DNA of 64,000 nucleotides from Nitrosomonas sp. Nm166 (GCF_900112825.1 NZ_FONE01000001.1:62001-126000), one strand, 5' to 3'. Counted from the stretch's first letter, positions 9,000-22,600 are shown. Notes: generated by a model from the letters alone, not told the origin. Made by a program: numbers and translations.

Positions 9000-9407
9000 T
9001 TAAGAAGTCAATGCATCGATACCGGCCTGAGCAATCTGTGCATCCTGAAACGAGCGCACACCACTCACTCCAATGGCGCCAACAAACTGGTTATTGACAA
9101 TAATCGGCAATCCTCCTTCTATAGGTAAGGTACCGGGTAAATTCAGATAACGCAGTTGTCCCTCAACAACATTTTCTTCCCATATTTTGGTCGGACGGCG
9201 AAAGGCAATGGCTGCATGCGCTTTCTCGATCGCCACATGAATACTCCCAAACTGAGTATCATCAAGACGTTGTAGGTAAAGAAGATGACCGCCGTCATCC
9301 ACAATAGCGATGACAACCGGCCATTCATTGCGTTTGGCTTCTGCTTCCGCGCCGGCAGCAATCTTCTTCGCGTCATCAAGCGTCAGGATTAATTTGTTAA
9401 CAGTCAT
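9000..9407 (-). CDS. GlcG/HbpS-type protein (haem-degrading family)
   Basis: 135-residue GlcG/HbpS (DUF336) protein: TLDDAKKIAAGAEAEAKRN, VVIAIVDDGGHLLYLQRLD, a GLPIIVNNQFVGAIGVSG motif and an IAQAGIDAL end. Members bind small ligands or haem, or sit beside oxidoreductases. The ATG at 9407 has an excellent CAGGAG site at correct spacing; a longer frame upstream overlaps cysE and is not credible. It follows cysE by 34 bases and may be cotranscribed with cysK-cysE. Its ligand cannot be told from sequence. Confidence 0.8.
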   Translation of the reverse strand: MTVNKLILTLDDAKKIAAGAEAEAKRNEWPVVIAIVDDGGHLLYLQRLDDTQFGSIHVAIEKAHAAIAFRRPTKIWEENVVEGQLRYLNLPGTLPIEGGLPIIVNNQFVGAIGVSGVRSFQDAQIAQAGIDALTS

Positions 9408-9441
9408 ATTTTGCTCCTGAAAGAAATAGATCAACAACCCA

Positions 9442-10392
9442 TTAAATGCCGGCGCCACCCTCGAACACTTCATGACGCATCTGTGCCTGTGTAATATTAC
9501 TGCCTGGCGGCACACTACGCGTCAACCATACATTGCCGCCAATCGTCGAGCCTCGTCCGATGGTGATGCGTCCTAATATCGTTGCGCCGGCATAAATCAC
9601 CACATCATCTTCAACAATCGGATGGCGCAAGTTGCCTTTTACCAGCGCGCCATTCTCGTCGACCGGAAAACGTTTGGCGCCCAACGTGACTGCCTGATAC
9701 AGACGCACATTCTGACCGATAATTGCAGTTTCTCCAATCACCACGCCAGTACCATGATCGATGAAGAAACTACCACCAATCTGCGCACCTGGATGTATTT
9801 CTATGCCCGTCACCGAATGCGCGATCTCTGAAATCATGCGCGCAATCAGTGGCACACCTAACTCATGTAAAACATGTGCAAGCCGGTAATGCATAATCGC
9901 CATGATGCCCGGATAACAAACCAGCACCTCATCCACATTGCGTGCAGCCGGATCCCCTTCATAAGCCGCTTTAATATCGGTTTCCAGCAGTCTTCGGACC
10001 TCCGGCAAGCGCTTGGCAAATGCCTGCGTAATGACAGCCGATCGCTCACGGTCTTCATGGCTGAGAATTTCTAAGCCGGAGTTATAATGCAATTCATGTT
10101 GAATTTGCACCATTAACTCCCGCAGCGTCATATTCAGCGTATGTCCAACATAGTGATCGATGCCTTCGTCAGCCAGTTCCGATGAACCCAGCCGATTCGG
10201 AAACAATGCTGCACACAAACCTTCCGTAACGCTGGCCAGAATTCGGCGCGATGGCAGCCGGGGTGGCCTTTCATGACGGTTGCGACGTTCCAGCGAAGCC
10301 CTGCGCAAAGTGCGCAATTCAGCCACAATGCTATCCACATCCAGGTGCGTAGTGCGCAGAAGAATATCGCGTGTCCTCTTGGTATTATTCAC
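9442..10392 (-). CDS. cysE: Serine O-acetyltransferase
   Basis: It makes O-acetylserine from serine and acetyl-CoA, the carbon acceptor for cysteine synthesis. The 316-residue protein is longer than E. coli CysE and resembles the long EpsC/SrpH type. An alpha-helical N-terminal half is followed by the hexapeptide left-handed beta-helix ([63 protein letters not shown]). His residues of the active site (DHGTG) are present. The start overlaps the cysK stop by 4 bases, so the two enzymes of cysteine synthesis are coupled. Confidence 0.9.
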   Translation of the reverse strand: MNNTKRTRDILLRTTHLDVDSIVAELRTLRRASLERRNRHERPPRLPSRRILASVTEGLCAALFPNRLGSSELADEGIDHYVGHTLNMTLRELMVQIQHELHYNSGLEILSHEDRERSAVITQAFAKRLPEVRRLLETDIKAAYEGDPAARNVDEVLVCYPGIMAIMHYRLAHVLHELGVPLIARMISEIAHSVTGIEIHPGAQIGGSFFIDHGTGVVIGETAIIGQNVRLYQAVTLGAKRFPVDENGALVKGNLRHPIVEDDVVIYAGATILGRITIGRGSTIGGNVWLTRSVPPGSNITQAQMRHEVFEGGAGI

Positions 10393-11369
10393 GACGCAGT
10401 CAAACCCTGTTCATCAAACAATCCTTCAAACAGAATGCTGCTCAGGTAACGTTCGGCAGAATCCGGCAAAATAACCACGATAGTTTTTCCCACATTTTCC
10501 GCACGTTTCGCCTGGCGCACCGCCACCGCCACTGCTGCACCGCAGGAAATGCCAGCAAGAATGCCCTCTTCGCGCGCCAAACGCCGCGCATAAAGTATCG
10601 CCTCTTCGTTATTAACTTGCTCTATTTCATCCACTAAGGAAAGATCCAGGTTATCGGGAATAAAGCCTGCGCCAATGCCCTGTATTTTATGCGGGCCAGG
10701 CGCCAGAGGCACACCTGCGCGCTTTTGAGACAGCACTGCACTGGCCGATGGCTCAACAGCAACTGAGGTAATGACTTTTCCCTTGATTTTCTTGATATAA
10801 CGAGAAACACCCGTAATTGTGCCACCCGTTCCTACGCCTGCGACCAGAATATCGATAGCGCCATCCGTATCATTCCATATTTCCGGACCGGTGGTTTTTT
10901 CATGAATTGCCGGATTGGCTGGATTCTTGAACTGCTGCAGCAACACATAGCGGCCTGGATTAGAAGCAACAATCTCATCCGCTTTGGCCAAGGCACCGTT
11001 CATCCCGCGCGCGCCTTCGGTTAACTCTAGCTTTGCGCCCAATGCCACCAGCAACTTGCGCCGTTCCACACTCATCGTTTCCGGCATTGTCAAAGTCAGC
11101 GGGATGCCCCGTGCCGCCGCTACAAAAGCCAGTGCAATGCCGGTATTGCCGCTGGTCGGCTCGACGATTTCTTTTCCAGGGCCCAGTAACCCCTTACACT
11201 CAGCATCATCGATCATCGCTACACCAATGCGGCATTTAACTGAGTAAGCCGGATTACGCCCTTCAATTTTTCCCAATACGACCGCAGATGCTCCATCTGT
11301 GACCCGGTTAAGACGCACTAACGGAGTGCGCCCAACAGATAATGAATTATCTTCAAACCAATTTGACAT
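10389..11369 (-). CDS. cysK: Cysteine synthase A (O-acetylserine sulfhydrylase)
   Basis: PLP enzyme joining O-acetylserine and sulfide to cysteine. 326 residues, with the PLP lysine in [11 protein letters not shown], the substrate loop [12 protein letters not shown], the phosphate-binding [10 protein letters not shown], and the CysK-type [15 protein letters not shown] and [10 protein letters not shown] blocks, which favour CysK over CysM. ATG 11369 is preceded by AAAGGAG at good spacing. It forms an operon with cysE (4-base overlap) and probably the GlcG-like gene, and uses the sulfide made by the cys operon at the left end of the window. Confidence 0.92.
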   Translation of the reverse strand: MSNWFEDNSLSVGRTPLVRLNRVTDGASAVVLGKIEGRNPAYSVKCRIGVAMIDDAECKGLLGPGKEIVEPTSGNTGIALAFVAAARGIPLTLTMPETMSVERRKLLVALGAKLELTEGARGMNGALAKADEIVASNPGRYVLLQQFKNPANPAIHEKTTGPEIWNDTDGAIDILVAGVGTGGTITGVSRYIKKIKGKVITSVAVEPSASAVLSQKRAGVPLAPGPHKIQGIGAGFIPDNLDLSLVDEIEQVNNEEAILYARRLAREEGILAGISCGAAVAVAVRQAKRAENVGKTIVVILPDSAERYLSSILFEGLFDEQGLTAS

Positions 11370-11547
11370 GAATCTCCTTTTCTCTGCGATGCGAATTCAG
11401 ACACATCGTCAATCTTTTTCTAATCGATGGCAAAAATTGCCGACTTTGGCGCTATTTAACAAGGCCATGCCAGAACATAAAATTCACTATAGCGCATTCC
11501 TTTGCTTTGAATTTATTAAATATGAGTAAGGTGAACGCGGAGTTTCT

Positions 11548-12000
11548 TTAACTCTGCACCCAAGGCAGCCCAGCCGCTTTCCACCCGGACAATTTACCGC
11601 GATGGCCGCGTTCATCTTTATCCCCTTCAAAACCTTCCAGGATATTGTAACAATCGGTGAAATCAGCTGCGCCGGCCATTGCAGCGGCTTGACTCGAACG
11701 TGCGCCGCTACGGCAAATGAATAGAACCGGTAATTTTTTATCCACTTGTCCACTTAGCTGGTCGAGAAACCCAGGATTGGGCTGCATGCCAGGGTATGAG
11801 CGCAATTCGATTTCTGTCGCACCGGGAATGCGTCCAACCCAGTCGAGTTCTGCATGTGAGCGAACATCCACCAACTGTGCCTGAGCAGATTCTTGCAAGA
11901 TTCGATAAGCTTCGATGGGAAGCAGCGCTCCTTTGTACGGAAGACCCATCTCTTGTGCACGTTGCTGCGCTTTTTCCAGTATTGCTGCGATAGTTTCCAT
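11548..12000 (-). CDS. Rhodanese-like sulfurtransferase
   Basis: Single-domain rhodanese of 150 residues. The DVRSHAELDWVGRIPGATEIELRSYPG segment and the active-site loop FICRSGARS (catalytic Cys about residue 96) are clear. The N-terminal ~35 residues form a helical extension. It probably transfers persulfide sulfur in the cytoplasm. It is encoded 178 bases upstream of cysK on the same strand, which suggests but does not prove a link with sulfur metabolism. Confidence 0.85.
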   Translation of the reverse strand: METIAAILEKAQQRAQEMGLPYKGALLPIEAYRILQESAQAQLVDVRSHAELDWVGRIPGATEIELRSYPGMQPNPGFLDQLSGQVDKKLPVLFICRSGARSSQAAAMAGAADFTDCYNILEGFEGDKDERGHRGKLSGWKAAGLPWVQS

Positions 12001-12105
12001 AAATTAATCCTGCTGATGTTAATAAAGCGATTGATTGATTACTTTATAATATCGGTAATCCCAACTTCACATTCATTCCTTGTATTTCCAATATTATAGC
12101 GCTTC

Positions 12106-12837
12106 ATGGAAAAAATTCGCTTATCCAAGTTAATGTCTGAACAAGGAATATGTTCCCGCCGGGAAGCGGATCGCTATATTGAACTGGGCTGGGTGTTTGT
12201 CGATGGTGTGCAGATTTCCGAGCTGGGCACCAAAATTTATCCGACGCAGAAAATCCAGTTGAACAAAGCGGCGCAGGTGCAGCAGACAAGTTTGGTTACG
12301 ATATTACTCAACAAGCCCATCGGCTATGTGTCCGGGCAGCCAGAGCCGGGTTATCAACCGGCAGTTATGTTGATCAAGCCGGAAAATCAGTTTGTCCCAA
12401 AACAACCTGCCAAGCGCTTTCAGCCAACGCATTTAAAAAATCTCGCTCCCGCCGGGCGATTGGATATCGACTCGCAGGGCTTGCTGGTGCTGACGCAGGA
12501 TGGTCGCATCGCGAAACAACTGATCGGCAAAAACTCCGACATTGAAAAAGAATACTTAGTGCGAGTCGAAGGCCCTTTGCCGGCGGCAAAACTTGCATTG
12601 CTGAATCACGGCTTGAGTCTGGATGGCCAAGCTTTAAAACCAGCCCAAGTAAGCTGGCAAAATCAGGATCAACTGCGATTTATCCTGTTTGAGGGTAAGA
12701 AGCGCCAGATCCGCCGCATGTGCGAACTGGTCAATTTGAAAGTGACTGGCTTGAAGCGGGTGCGTATCGGTAAAGTGAAGCTGGGTAATTTACCGGAAGG
12801 ACAATGGCGTTATCTGGATGATAGCGAGAAGTTTTGA
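12106..12837 (+). CDS. RsuA/RluB/E/F-family pseudouridine synthase
   Basis: 243 residues: an N-terminal S4 RNA-binding domain ([23 protein letters not shown]) followed by the RsuA-type catalytic domain. The active-site motif is [17 protein letters not shown], whose first Asp is the nucleophile. [11 protein letters not shown] and [12 protein letters not shown] are further family blocks. The RNA target is not given by sequence; RluF-like 23S modification is plausible from the domain layout. The gene is divergent from the rhodanese gene. Confidence 0.87.
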   Translation: MEKIRLSKLMSEQGICSRREADRYIELGWVFVDGVQISELGTKIYPTQKIQLNKAAQVQQTSLVTILLNKPIGYVSGQPEPGYQPAVMLIKPENQFVPKQPAKRFQPTHLKNLAPAGRLDIDSQGLLVLTQDGRIAKQLIGKNSDIEKEYLVRVEGPLPAAKLALLNHGLSLDGQALKPAQVSWQNQDQLRFILFEGKKRQIRRMCELVNLKVTGLKRVRIGKVKLGNLPEGQWRYLDDSEKF

Positions 12838-12973
12838 TGGTGTTTCTTAATATTGCGCACATCGACAGCTGATCAAACCCATACTGTCTGGCTTTCATTG
12901 CCGGGAAACGTGCGTTAAACTCTTCGCCTTTAAGATTTTCTAATTTTTTCTTCTTATTTAACAAAACAGACTC

Positions 12974-14638
<1,665 letters not shown>

Positions 14639-14684
14639 TCGTCAAATTTTCTTCTCTTACCAATAAGAAAGAGATCAAAAAGAT

Positions 14685-14945
14685 ATGCCAACTATCAGCC
14701 AATTTTTCGGGATTGTGATTCAAATGTTCTGGCGAGAACATGCTCCGCCACATTTTCATGCACTGTATGCTGAGCATGAAGCATTGATCGACATCCGGAC
14801 ATTGGAAATCATCAAAGGCAGTTTGCCGAAACGGGCATTGGCATTGGTGCTGGAATGGGCAGTACAGCATCGAGCTGAATTAATGGAGGACTGGAAACTA
14901 TGCCAACAGAAACAATTACCCAAGAGCATCGCGCCCTTGGAATAA
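14685..14945 (+). CDS. DUF4160 protein
   Basis: 86-residue protein of the DUF4160 family (MPTISQFFGIVIQMFWREHAPPHFHALY; the HxPPHFHA core is diagnostic). It overlaps the next gene, a DUF2442 protein, by 46 bases. Such DUF4160-DUF2442 pairs are widespread and mobile, and look like a two-component module of toxin-antitoxin size and order; that function is an inference. An AAAGAGA-like site precedes the ATG. Confidence 0.78.
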   Translation: MPTISQFFGIVIQMFWREHAPPHFHALYAEHEALIDIRTLEIIKGSLPKRALALVLEWAVQHRAELMEDWKLCQQKQLPKSIAPLE

Positions 14946-15220
14946 CAGCGGCAGCACCGTGGCGAGTGCGTACAGTCGCTGTACTACCAAATTATTGTCT
15001 TTCAGTCACTTGTAATGACGATACGAGCGGCATTGTCGATATGTCGCGATTGATCTCAAGTGAACAAGCAGGCATCTTTGCAGCACTTAAAGATGAAAAA
15101 TTATTTAACCAGGTTCGCATAGAACTGGGAGCGCTTACATGGCCTAATGGTGCAGATCTAGATCCAGCGTGGGTACATGAAGAGATTAGAAAAAATAAAA
15201 CCTGGCTCGTTCCTGAATAG
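14900..15220 (+). CDS. DUF2442 protein
   Basis: 106-residue DUF2442 protein; VRTVAVLPNYCLSVTCNDDTSGIVDMSRLI and the end segment LTWPNGADLDPAWVHEEI are characteristic. Its start lies inside the DUF4160 gene; a GGAGGA at 14884-14889 supports this ATG. It probably partners the DUF4160 product. No DNA-binding motif is obvious. Confidence 0.78.
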   Translation: MPTETITQEHRALGITAAAPWRVRTVAVLPNYCLSVTCNDDTSGIVDMSRLISSEQAGIFAALKDEKLFNQVRIELGALTWPNGADLDPAWVHEEIRKNKTWLVPE

Positions 15221-15335
15221 GAACATGATTTGCGACTTGTGTCTTCATCTCTATTCGTAGATCAACTCGATGAGCTTTTGCTCAAATATTCTGATCAAGT
15301 AAACATTGAGCTTCTGCTAGCAAAAACACCGGTTA

Positions 15336-16385
15336 TCAAGCAATCGTCACTTCTTCAGACAAATACACATCCTGAATCGCATTCAGTAGCTTGACGCCTT
15401 CGGCAAAGGGTTTCTGGAATGCCTTGCGGCCGGAAATGAGACCCATGCCGCCTGCGCGCTTGTTAATAACTGCTGTTCGAACAGCCTGGTGCAGATCATC
15501 AGTACCTGACTCACCGCCGGAATTAATCATGCCGATCCGTCCCATGTAACAGTTTGCAACCTGGTAACGCACCAGATCAATAGGATGGTCGGTTGTCAGC
15601 TCGCTGTACACTTTAGGGTGGGTTTTGCCGAATTTTAGTGCATTATAGCCACCATTATTAATAGCCATTTTTTGTTTGACGATATCGGCGCCGATGGTTA
15701 CGGCTAAATGATTAGCCTGACCAGTCAGGTCAGCGCTGACATGATAATCCTTATCCGCGGTTTTAAATGCGCTGTTGCGCGTATAGGCCCATAATATAGT
15801 GACCATACCCAGATCATGCGCATGCTCGAAGGCTTCCGAAACTTCCTGGATTTGGCGGCGTGATTCTTCAGAACCGAAGAAAACAGTCGCACCGACTGCG
15901 CAGGCGCCCATATCAAATGCCTGATCTACGCTGGCGAAAAGAGTCTGGTCGAATTTATTGGGATAAGTAAGTAATTCATTATGATTAATTTTAAGAATCA
16001 TAGGGATTTTGTGCGCATAATGCCGCGCCACGATGCTCAATACACCCAGCGTGGAAGCTACGCCATTGCACCCCCCTTCAATGGCCAGTTCAACGATATG
16101 CTTGGGATCGAAAAACATCGGATTGGGTGCAAAGGATGCACCTGCAGAATGCTCTACACCCTGATCTACCGGTAATAATGACAGATAACCGCTACCTGCC
16201 AGACGTCCATGATTATAGAGTGACTGAAGATTGCGCAATACGCTCGGTTTACGATCGCTCAAAGCCATCACTCGATCGACAAAATTAGCACCCGGTAGTT
16301 GTAAATTGCGCTTCGGTATTGTTTCGCAAACATGTTTCAGAAGAAAATCACTTTCATTTCCCAAAATAGTAGTCATGTCGGTCAT
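15336..16385 (-). CDS. Class I fructose-bisphosphate aldolase (DhnA/FbaB type)
   Basis: 349-residue aldolase of the archaeal-type class I (DhnA/FbaB) family: [19 protein letters not shown] with the catalytic-loop Asp, the Schiff-base region [17 protein letters not shown], and the phosphate-binding MINSGGESG and [10 protein letters not shown]. It should interconvert fructose 1,6-bisphosphate with the triose phosphates. AAGGAG stands 6 bases before the ATG. It is monocistronic and divergent from the MazG-like gene. Confidence 0.88.
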   Translation of the reverse strand: MTDMTTILGNESDFLLKHVCETIPKRNLQLPGANFVDRVMALSDRKPSVLRNLQSLYNHGRLAGSGYLSLLPVDQGVEHSAGASFAPNPMFFDPKHIVELAIEGGCNGVASTLGVLSIVARHYAHKIPMILKINHNELLTYPNKFDQTLFASVDQAFDMGACAVGATVFFGSEESRRQIQEVSEAFEHAHDLGMVTILWAYTRNSAFKTADKDYHVSADLTGQANHLAVTIGADIVKQKMAINNGGYNALKFGKTHPKVYSELTTDHPIDLVRYQVANCYMGRIGMINSGGESGTDDLHQAVRTAVINKRAGGMGLISGRKAFQKPFAEGVKLLNAIQDVYLSEEVTIA

Positions 16386-16473
16386 TTTTTACTCCTTTAT
16401 GTGCTGATGTGCCTGGATTGGATATCATGATAGCAAACGATCATGAATCATAACATTGTAATGTGATAACCCA

Positions 16474-16803
16474 ATGAATGACATCACAGAAATTACCAAA
16501 ACATTACTCAAATTTCGCGACGAGCGGGATTGGGCGCAATTTCATAATGCGAAAGACCTTGCACTGGCGCTGAATATCGAAGCAAGTGAGCTGCTGGAAG
16601 CTTTTTTGTGGAAATCTTCTGAGCAAGCAGACAGGAATCAAGTAAAAGAGGAGCTTGCCGATGTTCTGGCGTTTGCTTTTCTGCTGGCTGAAAAATACGG
16701 CTTTGATGTAAAACAAATCGTGCTGGAGAAAATGGAGAAAAACGCGTTAAAGTATCCCGTGGCAAAATCTAAAGGGATATCGAACAAATACGACGAGTTA
16801 TAG
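16474..16803 (+). CDS. MazG-like nucleotide pyrophosphohydrolase
   Basis: 109-residue all-alpha NTP pyrophosphatase of the MazG/RS21-C6 type. Metal-binding motifs are EASELLEAFLW and EELADVLAFAFLLAEKYG (ExxE plus ExxD). Such enzymes hydrolyse non-canonical or excess dNTPs. The substrate is not evident. It ends 6 bases before the convergent methyltransferase gene. Confidence 0.82.
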   Translation: MNDITEITKTLLKFRDERDWAQFHNAKDLALALNIEASELLEAFLWKSSEQADRNQVKEELADVLAFAFLLAEKYGFDVKQIVLEKMEKNALKYPVAKSKGISNKYDEL

Positions 16804-16809
16804 TTACAG

Positions 16810-17958
16810 TCACTTTATTGTTAACCGCCACAATGAAGTGAGTTCCGCGGCGCGCGTAGCATGCAATGGATCGATAGTATCTGAAACACGGGGATGGGAT
16901 GGTTTTACATCTGTTTTGCTCAACACCTTCAAGCCTGCCGCCTCAATAACAGCAAGCAATTCCGCACGGGTGCGCAATCCCAGGTGTTCGGCAAAATCAG
17001 ACAGAATCAGCCAGCCTTCACCGCCCGGTGCCAGATGCGCGCTGAGGCCATGCAAAAATCCGTGCAGCATGCGGCTGTTCGGATCAAATACCGCATGTTC
17101 AAGTGGCGAGCTGGGTCGTGCCGGAATCCATGGCGGATTGCACACGATCAGTGCGGCTTGTCCTTCTGGAAAAAGATCCGCTTGCACCACATCAATCTGA
17201 TTTGCAAGACCTAAACGGGTCATATTGTCACGCGCGCAGTTCAATGCGCGCAAATCCTGGTCAGTCGCGACAATGTGCCGAATGCCCCGACGCGCTAGTA
17301 CGGCAGCCAATACACCAGTGCCGGTGCCAATATCGAATGCGACCGATTGCGTTGCAGCCAGCTTGGGCAGCGGAGCCTGTGCAACCAGTTCCACGTATTC
17401 GCTGCGAATCGGTGCGAAAACCCCGTAATGCGGATGAATACGTGCGTTCAATGTGGGTACTTCGACGCCTTTTTTGCGCCATTCGTAAGCGCCAATCAGC
17501 CCCTGTAATTCACGCAGCGATGCGATGTAGGCTTCTGTGGCTGGGCCATATGCTTCAACACAAGCCAAACGGACATCAGGTGCACGGCGTAACGGAATGC
17601 TGTGATCCGCTCCAAAGGGAATCAATAACTTATCTAAAATACGCGCGCGCTGCGATTGCGCCAGGCGATACCGATGAAAAGCCTCCGCAGGCGATAGCGT
17701 TAATTTCTGGCTTTTATGCACCAGTCGTTTTTTGTCTGCACGCCGCGCCAAAGCTTGCAGCAATTGGCGCGCATTTTGAAAATCACCCCGCCACAACAGG
17801 GCAGTGCCTTCACAGGCCAATCGGTAAGCGATATCCGCGGGCATACGATCATCACCGACCTGCACGCATTTGGGCGCTGGCAAGCTCTTTTCCGAACGCC
17901 AGCACGCTGATTTCTCTGCGCCTGCTTCATGCCAGCGAATAATGGGATGATCACTCAT
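16810..17958 (-). CDS. Class I SAM-dependent methyltransferase
   Basis: About 382 residues. The N-terminal half (IAYRLACEGTALLWRGDFQNARQLLQAL) resembles a domain found in front of RlmG/RsmC/PrmC-like enzymes. The C-terminal Rossmann domain has motif I AFDIGTGTGVLAAVLARRG and the NPPW motif (LIVCNPPWIP) seen in enzymes methylating exocyclic or amide nitrogens. The substrate (rRNA or protein) is unknown. The start is uncertain: ATGs at 17958, 17982 and 18003 all lack a clear ribosome site; I took 17958 because the protein-like composition begins there. Confidence 0.8.
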   Translation of the reverse strand: MSDHPIIRWHEAGAEKSACWRSEKSLPAPKCVQVGDDRMPADIAYRLACEGTALLWRGDFQNARQLLQALARRADKKRLVHKSQKLTLSPAEAFHRYRLAQSQRARILDKLLIPFGADHSIPLRRAPDVRLACVEAYGPATEAYIASLRELQGLIGAYEWRKKGVEVPTLNARIHPHYGVFAPIRSEYVELVAQAPLPKLAATQSVAFDIGTGTGVLAAVLARRGIRHIVATDQDLRALNCARDNMTRLGLANQIDVVQADLFPEGQAALIVCNPPWIPARPSSPLEHAVFDPNSRMLHGFLHGLSAHLAPGGEGWLILSDFAEHLGLRTRAELLAVIEAAGLKVLSKTDVKPSHPRVSDTIDPLHATRAAELTSLWRLTIK

Positions 17959-18168
17959 GTTGACAAACGCGGCAGAATCCATATAGCGGCGGCGTTGAAG
18001 CATAACTGCATGGAATAGTAAGAAAATTTATCGGTCATTGTTGAGATTTTAAGTTCAACCTATATTATACTCGTTACAAAATCTGGATTTATGATCGCAT
18101 CCTTCATCCGCTTCCTGACTGTCATACCATAACCGGGCTGACAGACACCGTTAACTTCCTGGAGTTTT

Positions 18169-19497
18169 ATGTCTTTCTCTACTTTCGGCTTGTCCGATGA
18201 AATTATTCGTGCCGTCACTGAACGTGGCTATACGGTTCCAACCCACATTCAATCACAAGCCATTCCAGCCGTATTGGCTGGTGGCGACTTGCTGGCCGGC
18301 GCACAAACCGGCACAGGCAAAACTGCAGGTTTTACGCTGCCTATCTTGCATCGTCTTTCCGATAAAAATATCAAGGGACCCGCCAGCGGACGCCCACCCA
18401 TACGCGCTTTAATTCTTGTCCCCACGCGCGAACTCGCGGCACAGGTGGAAGAAAGCGTGCGGGATTATGGCAAATACCTGAAATTAAATTCCATGATCAT
18501 GATCGGTGGCGTGAATATCAATCCGCAAATCACCCGCCTGAGAAGCCGCGTCGATATTCTGGTCGCTACGCCAGGGCGACTGTTGGATCATGTGCAACAA
18601 AAAACGCTAAGTCTATCGCAGATCGAAATTCTCGTGCTGGATGAAGCCGATCGCATGCTGGACATGGGGTTTATTCGAGATATCAAAAAGATTCTCGCAT
18701 TACTGCCCAAGCAACGACAAAATTTATTATTCTCGGCCACATTCTCGAATGAAATTCAGGCGCTGGCGGATAATTTACTCAACAAACCCGTACTGATCGA
18801 GGTCGCGCGGCGTAATTCGGTTGCCGACAAGGTAACGCATGTCATACATCCAGTAGATCGCGAACGTAAACGGGATCTTCTTGCCCATTTGATTAAACAA
18901 CATCGCTGGTCACAGGTATTGGTATTTACCCGTACCAAGCACGGCGCCAACAAGTTGGCTGAGTTTTTGATGACAAATGGCATTCCCTCACTCGCCATCC
19001 ATGGCAACAAAAGTCAGTCGGCGCGCACTCAGGCATTGGCAAAATTCAAGACAGGCAACCTGCAAGTATTGGTAGCTACCGATATCGCTGCACGTGGTAT
19101 TGATATCAGTGAGTTACCCCATGTCGTCAACTTTGAGCTACCGAATGTAGCTGAAGATTATGTTCACCGTATTGGCCGCACGGGCCGTGCAGGCGCAGCA
19201 GGAGATGCGGTGTCGCTGGTGTGTACCGATGAATATAAGCTACTCACAGGGATCGAAAAACTGATCAAGCGCAAATTACCCAATCAGATGATTGCCGGCT
19301 TTGAACCTGATCCAGGCATTAAAGCCGAGTCGATAAAAAACAGTCGCGGTGGTGAGTCACGTAGCACAACATCTTCACGCAATCCGCCAAAAAACCAAAC
19401 CACTAAAAGGCCAGCAACTAAGACCCCCGCTGGCTTTGCGCGTCCAATAACGAATCGTGCGCTTGCGCCACGTCGTGCTGGGGGGCGGGGACTTTAA
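18169..19497 (+). CDS. DEAD-box RNA helicase, RhlE type
   Basis: 442 residues with the full DEAD set: Q motif ([14 protein letters not shown]), [68 protein letters not shown]. The basic, low-complexity C-terminus is typical of RhlE. It unwinds RNA in ribosome assembly or decay. A GGAG (CTGGAGTTTT) precedes the ATG. Confidence 0.9.
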   Translation: MSFSTFGLSDEIIRAVTERGYTVPTHIQSQAIPAVLAGGDLLAGAQTGTGKTAGFTLPILHRLSDKNIKGPASGRPPIRALILVPTRELAAQVEESVRDYGKYLKLNSMIMIGGVNINPQITRLRSRVDILVATPGRLLDHVQQKTLSLSQIEILVLDEADRMLDMGFIRDIKKILALLPKQRQNLLFSATFSNEIQALADNLLNKPVLIEVARRNSVADKVTHVIHPVDRERKRDLLAHLIKQHRWSQVLVFTRTKHGANKLAEFLMTNGIPSLAIHGNKSQSARTQALAKFKTGNLQVLVATDIAARGIDISELPHVVNFELPNVAEDYVHRIGRTGRAGAAGDAVSLVCTDEYKLLTGIEKLIKRKLPNQMIAGFEPDPGIKAESIKNSRGGESRSTTSSRNPPKNQTTKRPATKTPAGFARPITNRALAPRRAGGRGL

Positions 19498-19591
19498 CAC
19501 ATTATCTGAAAGCTGCCAAAACCAAGTCTAAAACCATTGAATGATATGTTTTTCTGCATTATGTCAGTGAGAATGGATTCCACGCAATCTG

Positions 19592-19615
19592 AAGCGCGGG
19601 CTTCAAGCCGCGCTT
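19592..19615. terminator. GC-rich hairpin between helicase and hsdR
   Basis: Inverted repeat AAGCGCGG / CCGCGCTT with an 8-base loop, between two convergent genes. No T run follows in either direction, so a terminator role is only likely, not shown. Confidence 0.4.
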
Positions 19616-19670
19616 GGCAAGCCAGTCCTAATTCATCGAAAGATAACAGCCACCGCAGTATCAAACTTCC

Positions 19671-22600
19671 TTAAGCTGCCCACTTCCTGCCATGGCTCGC
19701 GTAGTCGAGCATCAAATGAAATATATTGTCGCATTTCTCGCGAAACAGTACACGGTCATAGCTTTGGGGCAAATCTCGATCCAGCACCTGCTCGACCGTG
19801 GAACGCACTACCCGCTGGGTTTGCGTATCCTTGTACCAATCCTGAACCAACACCTTGGGATGTTCTTGCAGCAAACGATGCAGTAATGATTTTGCTGCCA
19901 GTTTCACTTTCTGCGTTTCGTCCTGCGTCATTTTGTCTTTTTTCAATAAATCAAATAATTCCAGTTCATCTTCAGTTAATCCTTCCCGGATATGGCGTTC
20001 ATCTTCCGCGCGCAAATCCTCGGTGAATTTCATCAGATCTTCATAGTAGTTTTCAGCCGATGAGCCACCGGCATTGTAAGTGTCGATAATCTGCTGCAAT
20101 CGTTGTACAAAATCAGTGCGCGTTGCATTTTGCTGCAGCATCAATTCCAGTTTATGCTGCAGAAAAGCGCGCAGATCGGCGATCTCAATATGTTTGTAGG
20201 CTGCCTGTTTGAATTCCTCACGTAGCTTATCGAAATTGATTTTGCTCAAATCCCAGGTCTTGCCTTTCTTAATAAGCTGATATTCCGGAGTCTCTTGTTG
20301 CGAGCTCAATGTTTCTGCACCGTCCACCACCACACTTTGATCGAGCAATTCGGCAATTTTCCGAGTGACTGCATCAATATCCTGCTGCTCGATGAGGCTG
20401 TCGATGACGCCGCGTAAATATTGGAACACCGCCACCGCGCACACTTTTCCGCGGTTATCACGCTTCATGATTTCCGGCTTGCATGCCTCATACAGTGATG
20501 AAACAGTGTTTTCATATACATTAAACGCCTTGCGCCAGTCATCGTTGGCTAGCAACGTATCGGCAAACTGGTTGAACTTCGCGATATTCTTGAACACATC
20601 GCTGCCATTCAGCACGTCATTCAGCGACACGCCCTTTTCGTGGCAAAACGCAAGACCCTGCTCAATTGCGTCATCCAGCAGGCAGAACAATTCGGCTTTT
20701 TCCTTTACCGGCGGCTCGTCTTCCTCGTTTTGGCCTTGCGCATAATCTCGCAACGCCAGCTTCATGTTGCGGAATACATTGTAGTAATCCACAATCTCGC
20801 CGTTGCACTTCTCGATGCCATTGAATTTCCATGACGTCACACGATTGGCGCGGGCGATGGTTTGCATCAGCGTATGACCTTGCATCGGCTTGTCGAGATA
20901 CAGCGTCGAAACCGTCGGCGCATCGAATCCAGTTAGCCACATCGCGCAGACAAACACCAGTTGCAAGGGATGTTCCGCATCCTTGAAATTGTATTCGATA
21001 TCGTGACCATGCTCATCGACCCTATTCATACGTTCGCGATGCGGTTGGATGTTTAGCCCTTCATCCGCATCTTCACTGACGACCACCGCCATTTCCACCG
21101 CGCGCATATACTCCACCATCTGTTTCAGTCGACGCTTTTCGGCATCATGAGTAGATTTGTGGATCGTGCCGAGCAGGCTCGTGATCTCTTCTTTCCACAA
21201 TCGCTGCACCTTATCGTACATTTTCACGGCGGTGAATTTATCCACCGACACCACCATTCCTTTACCCAAGTAGCCGCGCCGGGGGAAGTGATAAACGATG
21301 TCCCGCGCAATCGTCTCAAGACGGCTGTCGCGCTTGATGACTTCCACCTCTTTAGCAAAGCGCTGCTCCAGCTTGGCCTGTTGTGCTTCATCCAGATTCT
21401 CATCCTCCAGAATCTGGTAAAACTCCTCGCTCAATCCCTCGTTCTGGATCAACACCTCCGGTACGCGCTTCTGGTAAAACAATGGCACCGTCGCGCCGTC
21501 ATCCATCGACTGTTGAAAATTGTATTCCGACACGTAACCGCCGAACCATGCATTGGTCTTGCGCTCGCGCCCGAGCAGCGGCGTGCCGGTAAAAGCCAGG
21601 TATTGCGCCTTTGGCAGCCCCTTGCGCATGTTTTCCGCCAGCGACTTGTATTGCGTGCGGTGCGCCTCGTCGACGATCACGATAATGTCGTCGCGCGCCG
21701 ACAGCTCCGGGTATTCCTGTCCCTGCGGCCAGCGGAATTTCTGGATCAATGTGAACACCACGCGCTTGTTCTGCCCGAGAAACTTGCGCATTTCTTCGCC
21801 ATTTTTCGGTTGCGCGGCCTCGGCCTTGCCCACCGTACCGGTATGCAGAAAATTGCGGTAAATCTGCCCGTCCAGATCGTCGCGGTCGGTCACCACCACG
21901 AAGGTGAAATTGCCGGTCTGCTTGCGGAAAATTTTACGCGCGTAAAAAATCATCGAGAAACTCTTGCCCGATCCCTGCGTATGCCAGAACACCCCGAGTT
22001 TGCCGTCCAACTTGCCGCGTTTGAGAAAAACACCATACGCCCGGTTTACGCCGATAAACTGATGGTTCTGCGCGATAATCTTCGAGCTATCCTTGTAATA
22101 CAGAACAAAATTCTCCACGTAATCGAGCAATCTTTGCCGCGGCAGCAACCCCGCGAGCACGCCTTCCAGGCTGGTGCCCTGTTCCTGGATCGCCGTGCGG
22201 TCGATTTTTTCCTTTTCGTCGTCGGCGCGCAACCAGTTAAAAAAATGCTCCCACTGCGCCGTAATGCTACCCACCTTGGTTTCGATGGCGTTGGACAGCA
22301 CGCAAAACACATTGGTCAGAAAAAGTTGCGGAATTTCTGCCTTGTAAGCGGTCAGATTGTCATCAAACGCATTGCGCAGCTTTACGTTGGAATTTTTCAG
22401 CTCGATGAATACCAGCGGAATGCCGTTCACGTACAGCAACACATCCGGGCGACGGAAACCGCGCTCGCCCTTGACCCAGAGTTGAGTCACGGCCAGATAG
22501 CGATTGTTTTCCGGCGCATTGAAATCCAACAAATAAATACGCTGCTGCTGGCGCTGACCGGTATCATCGTCAAATTCGACCGGAATGCCATCGCGCAGCA

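Noticed and set aside
17103-17942. 279-residue plus-strand frame opposite the methyltransferase
   Set aside because: Antisense shadow of a gene with clear motifs; no family features.
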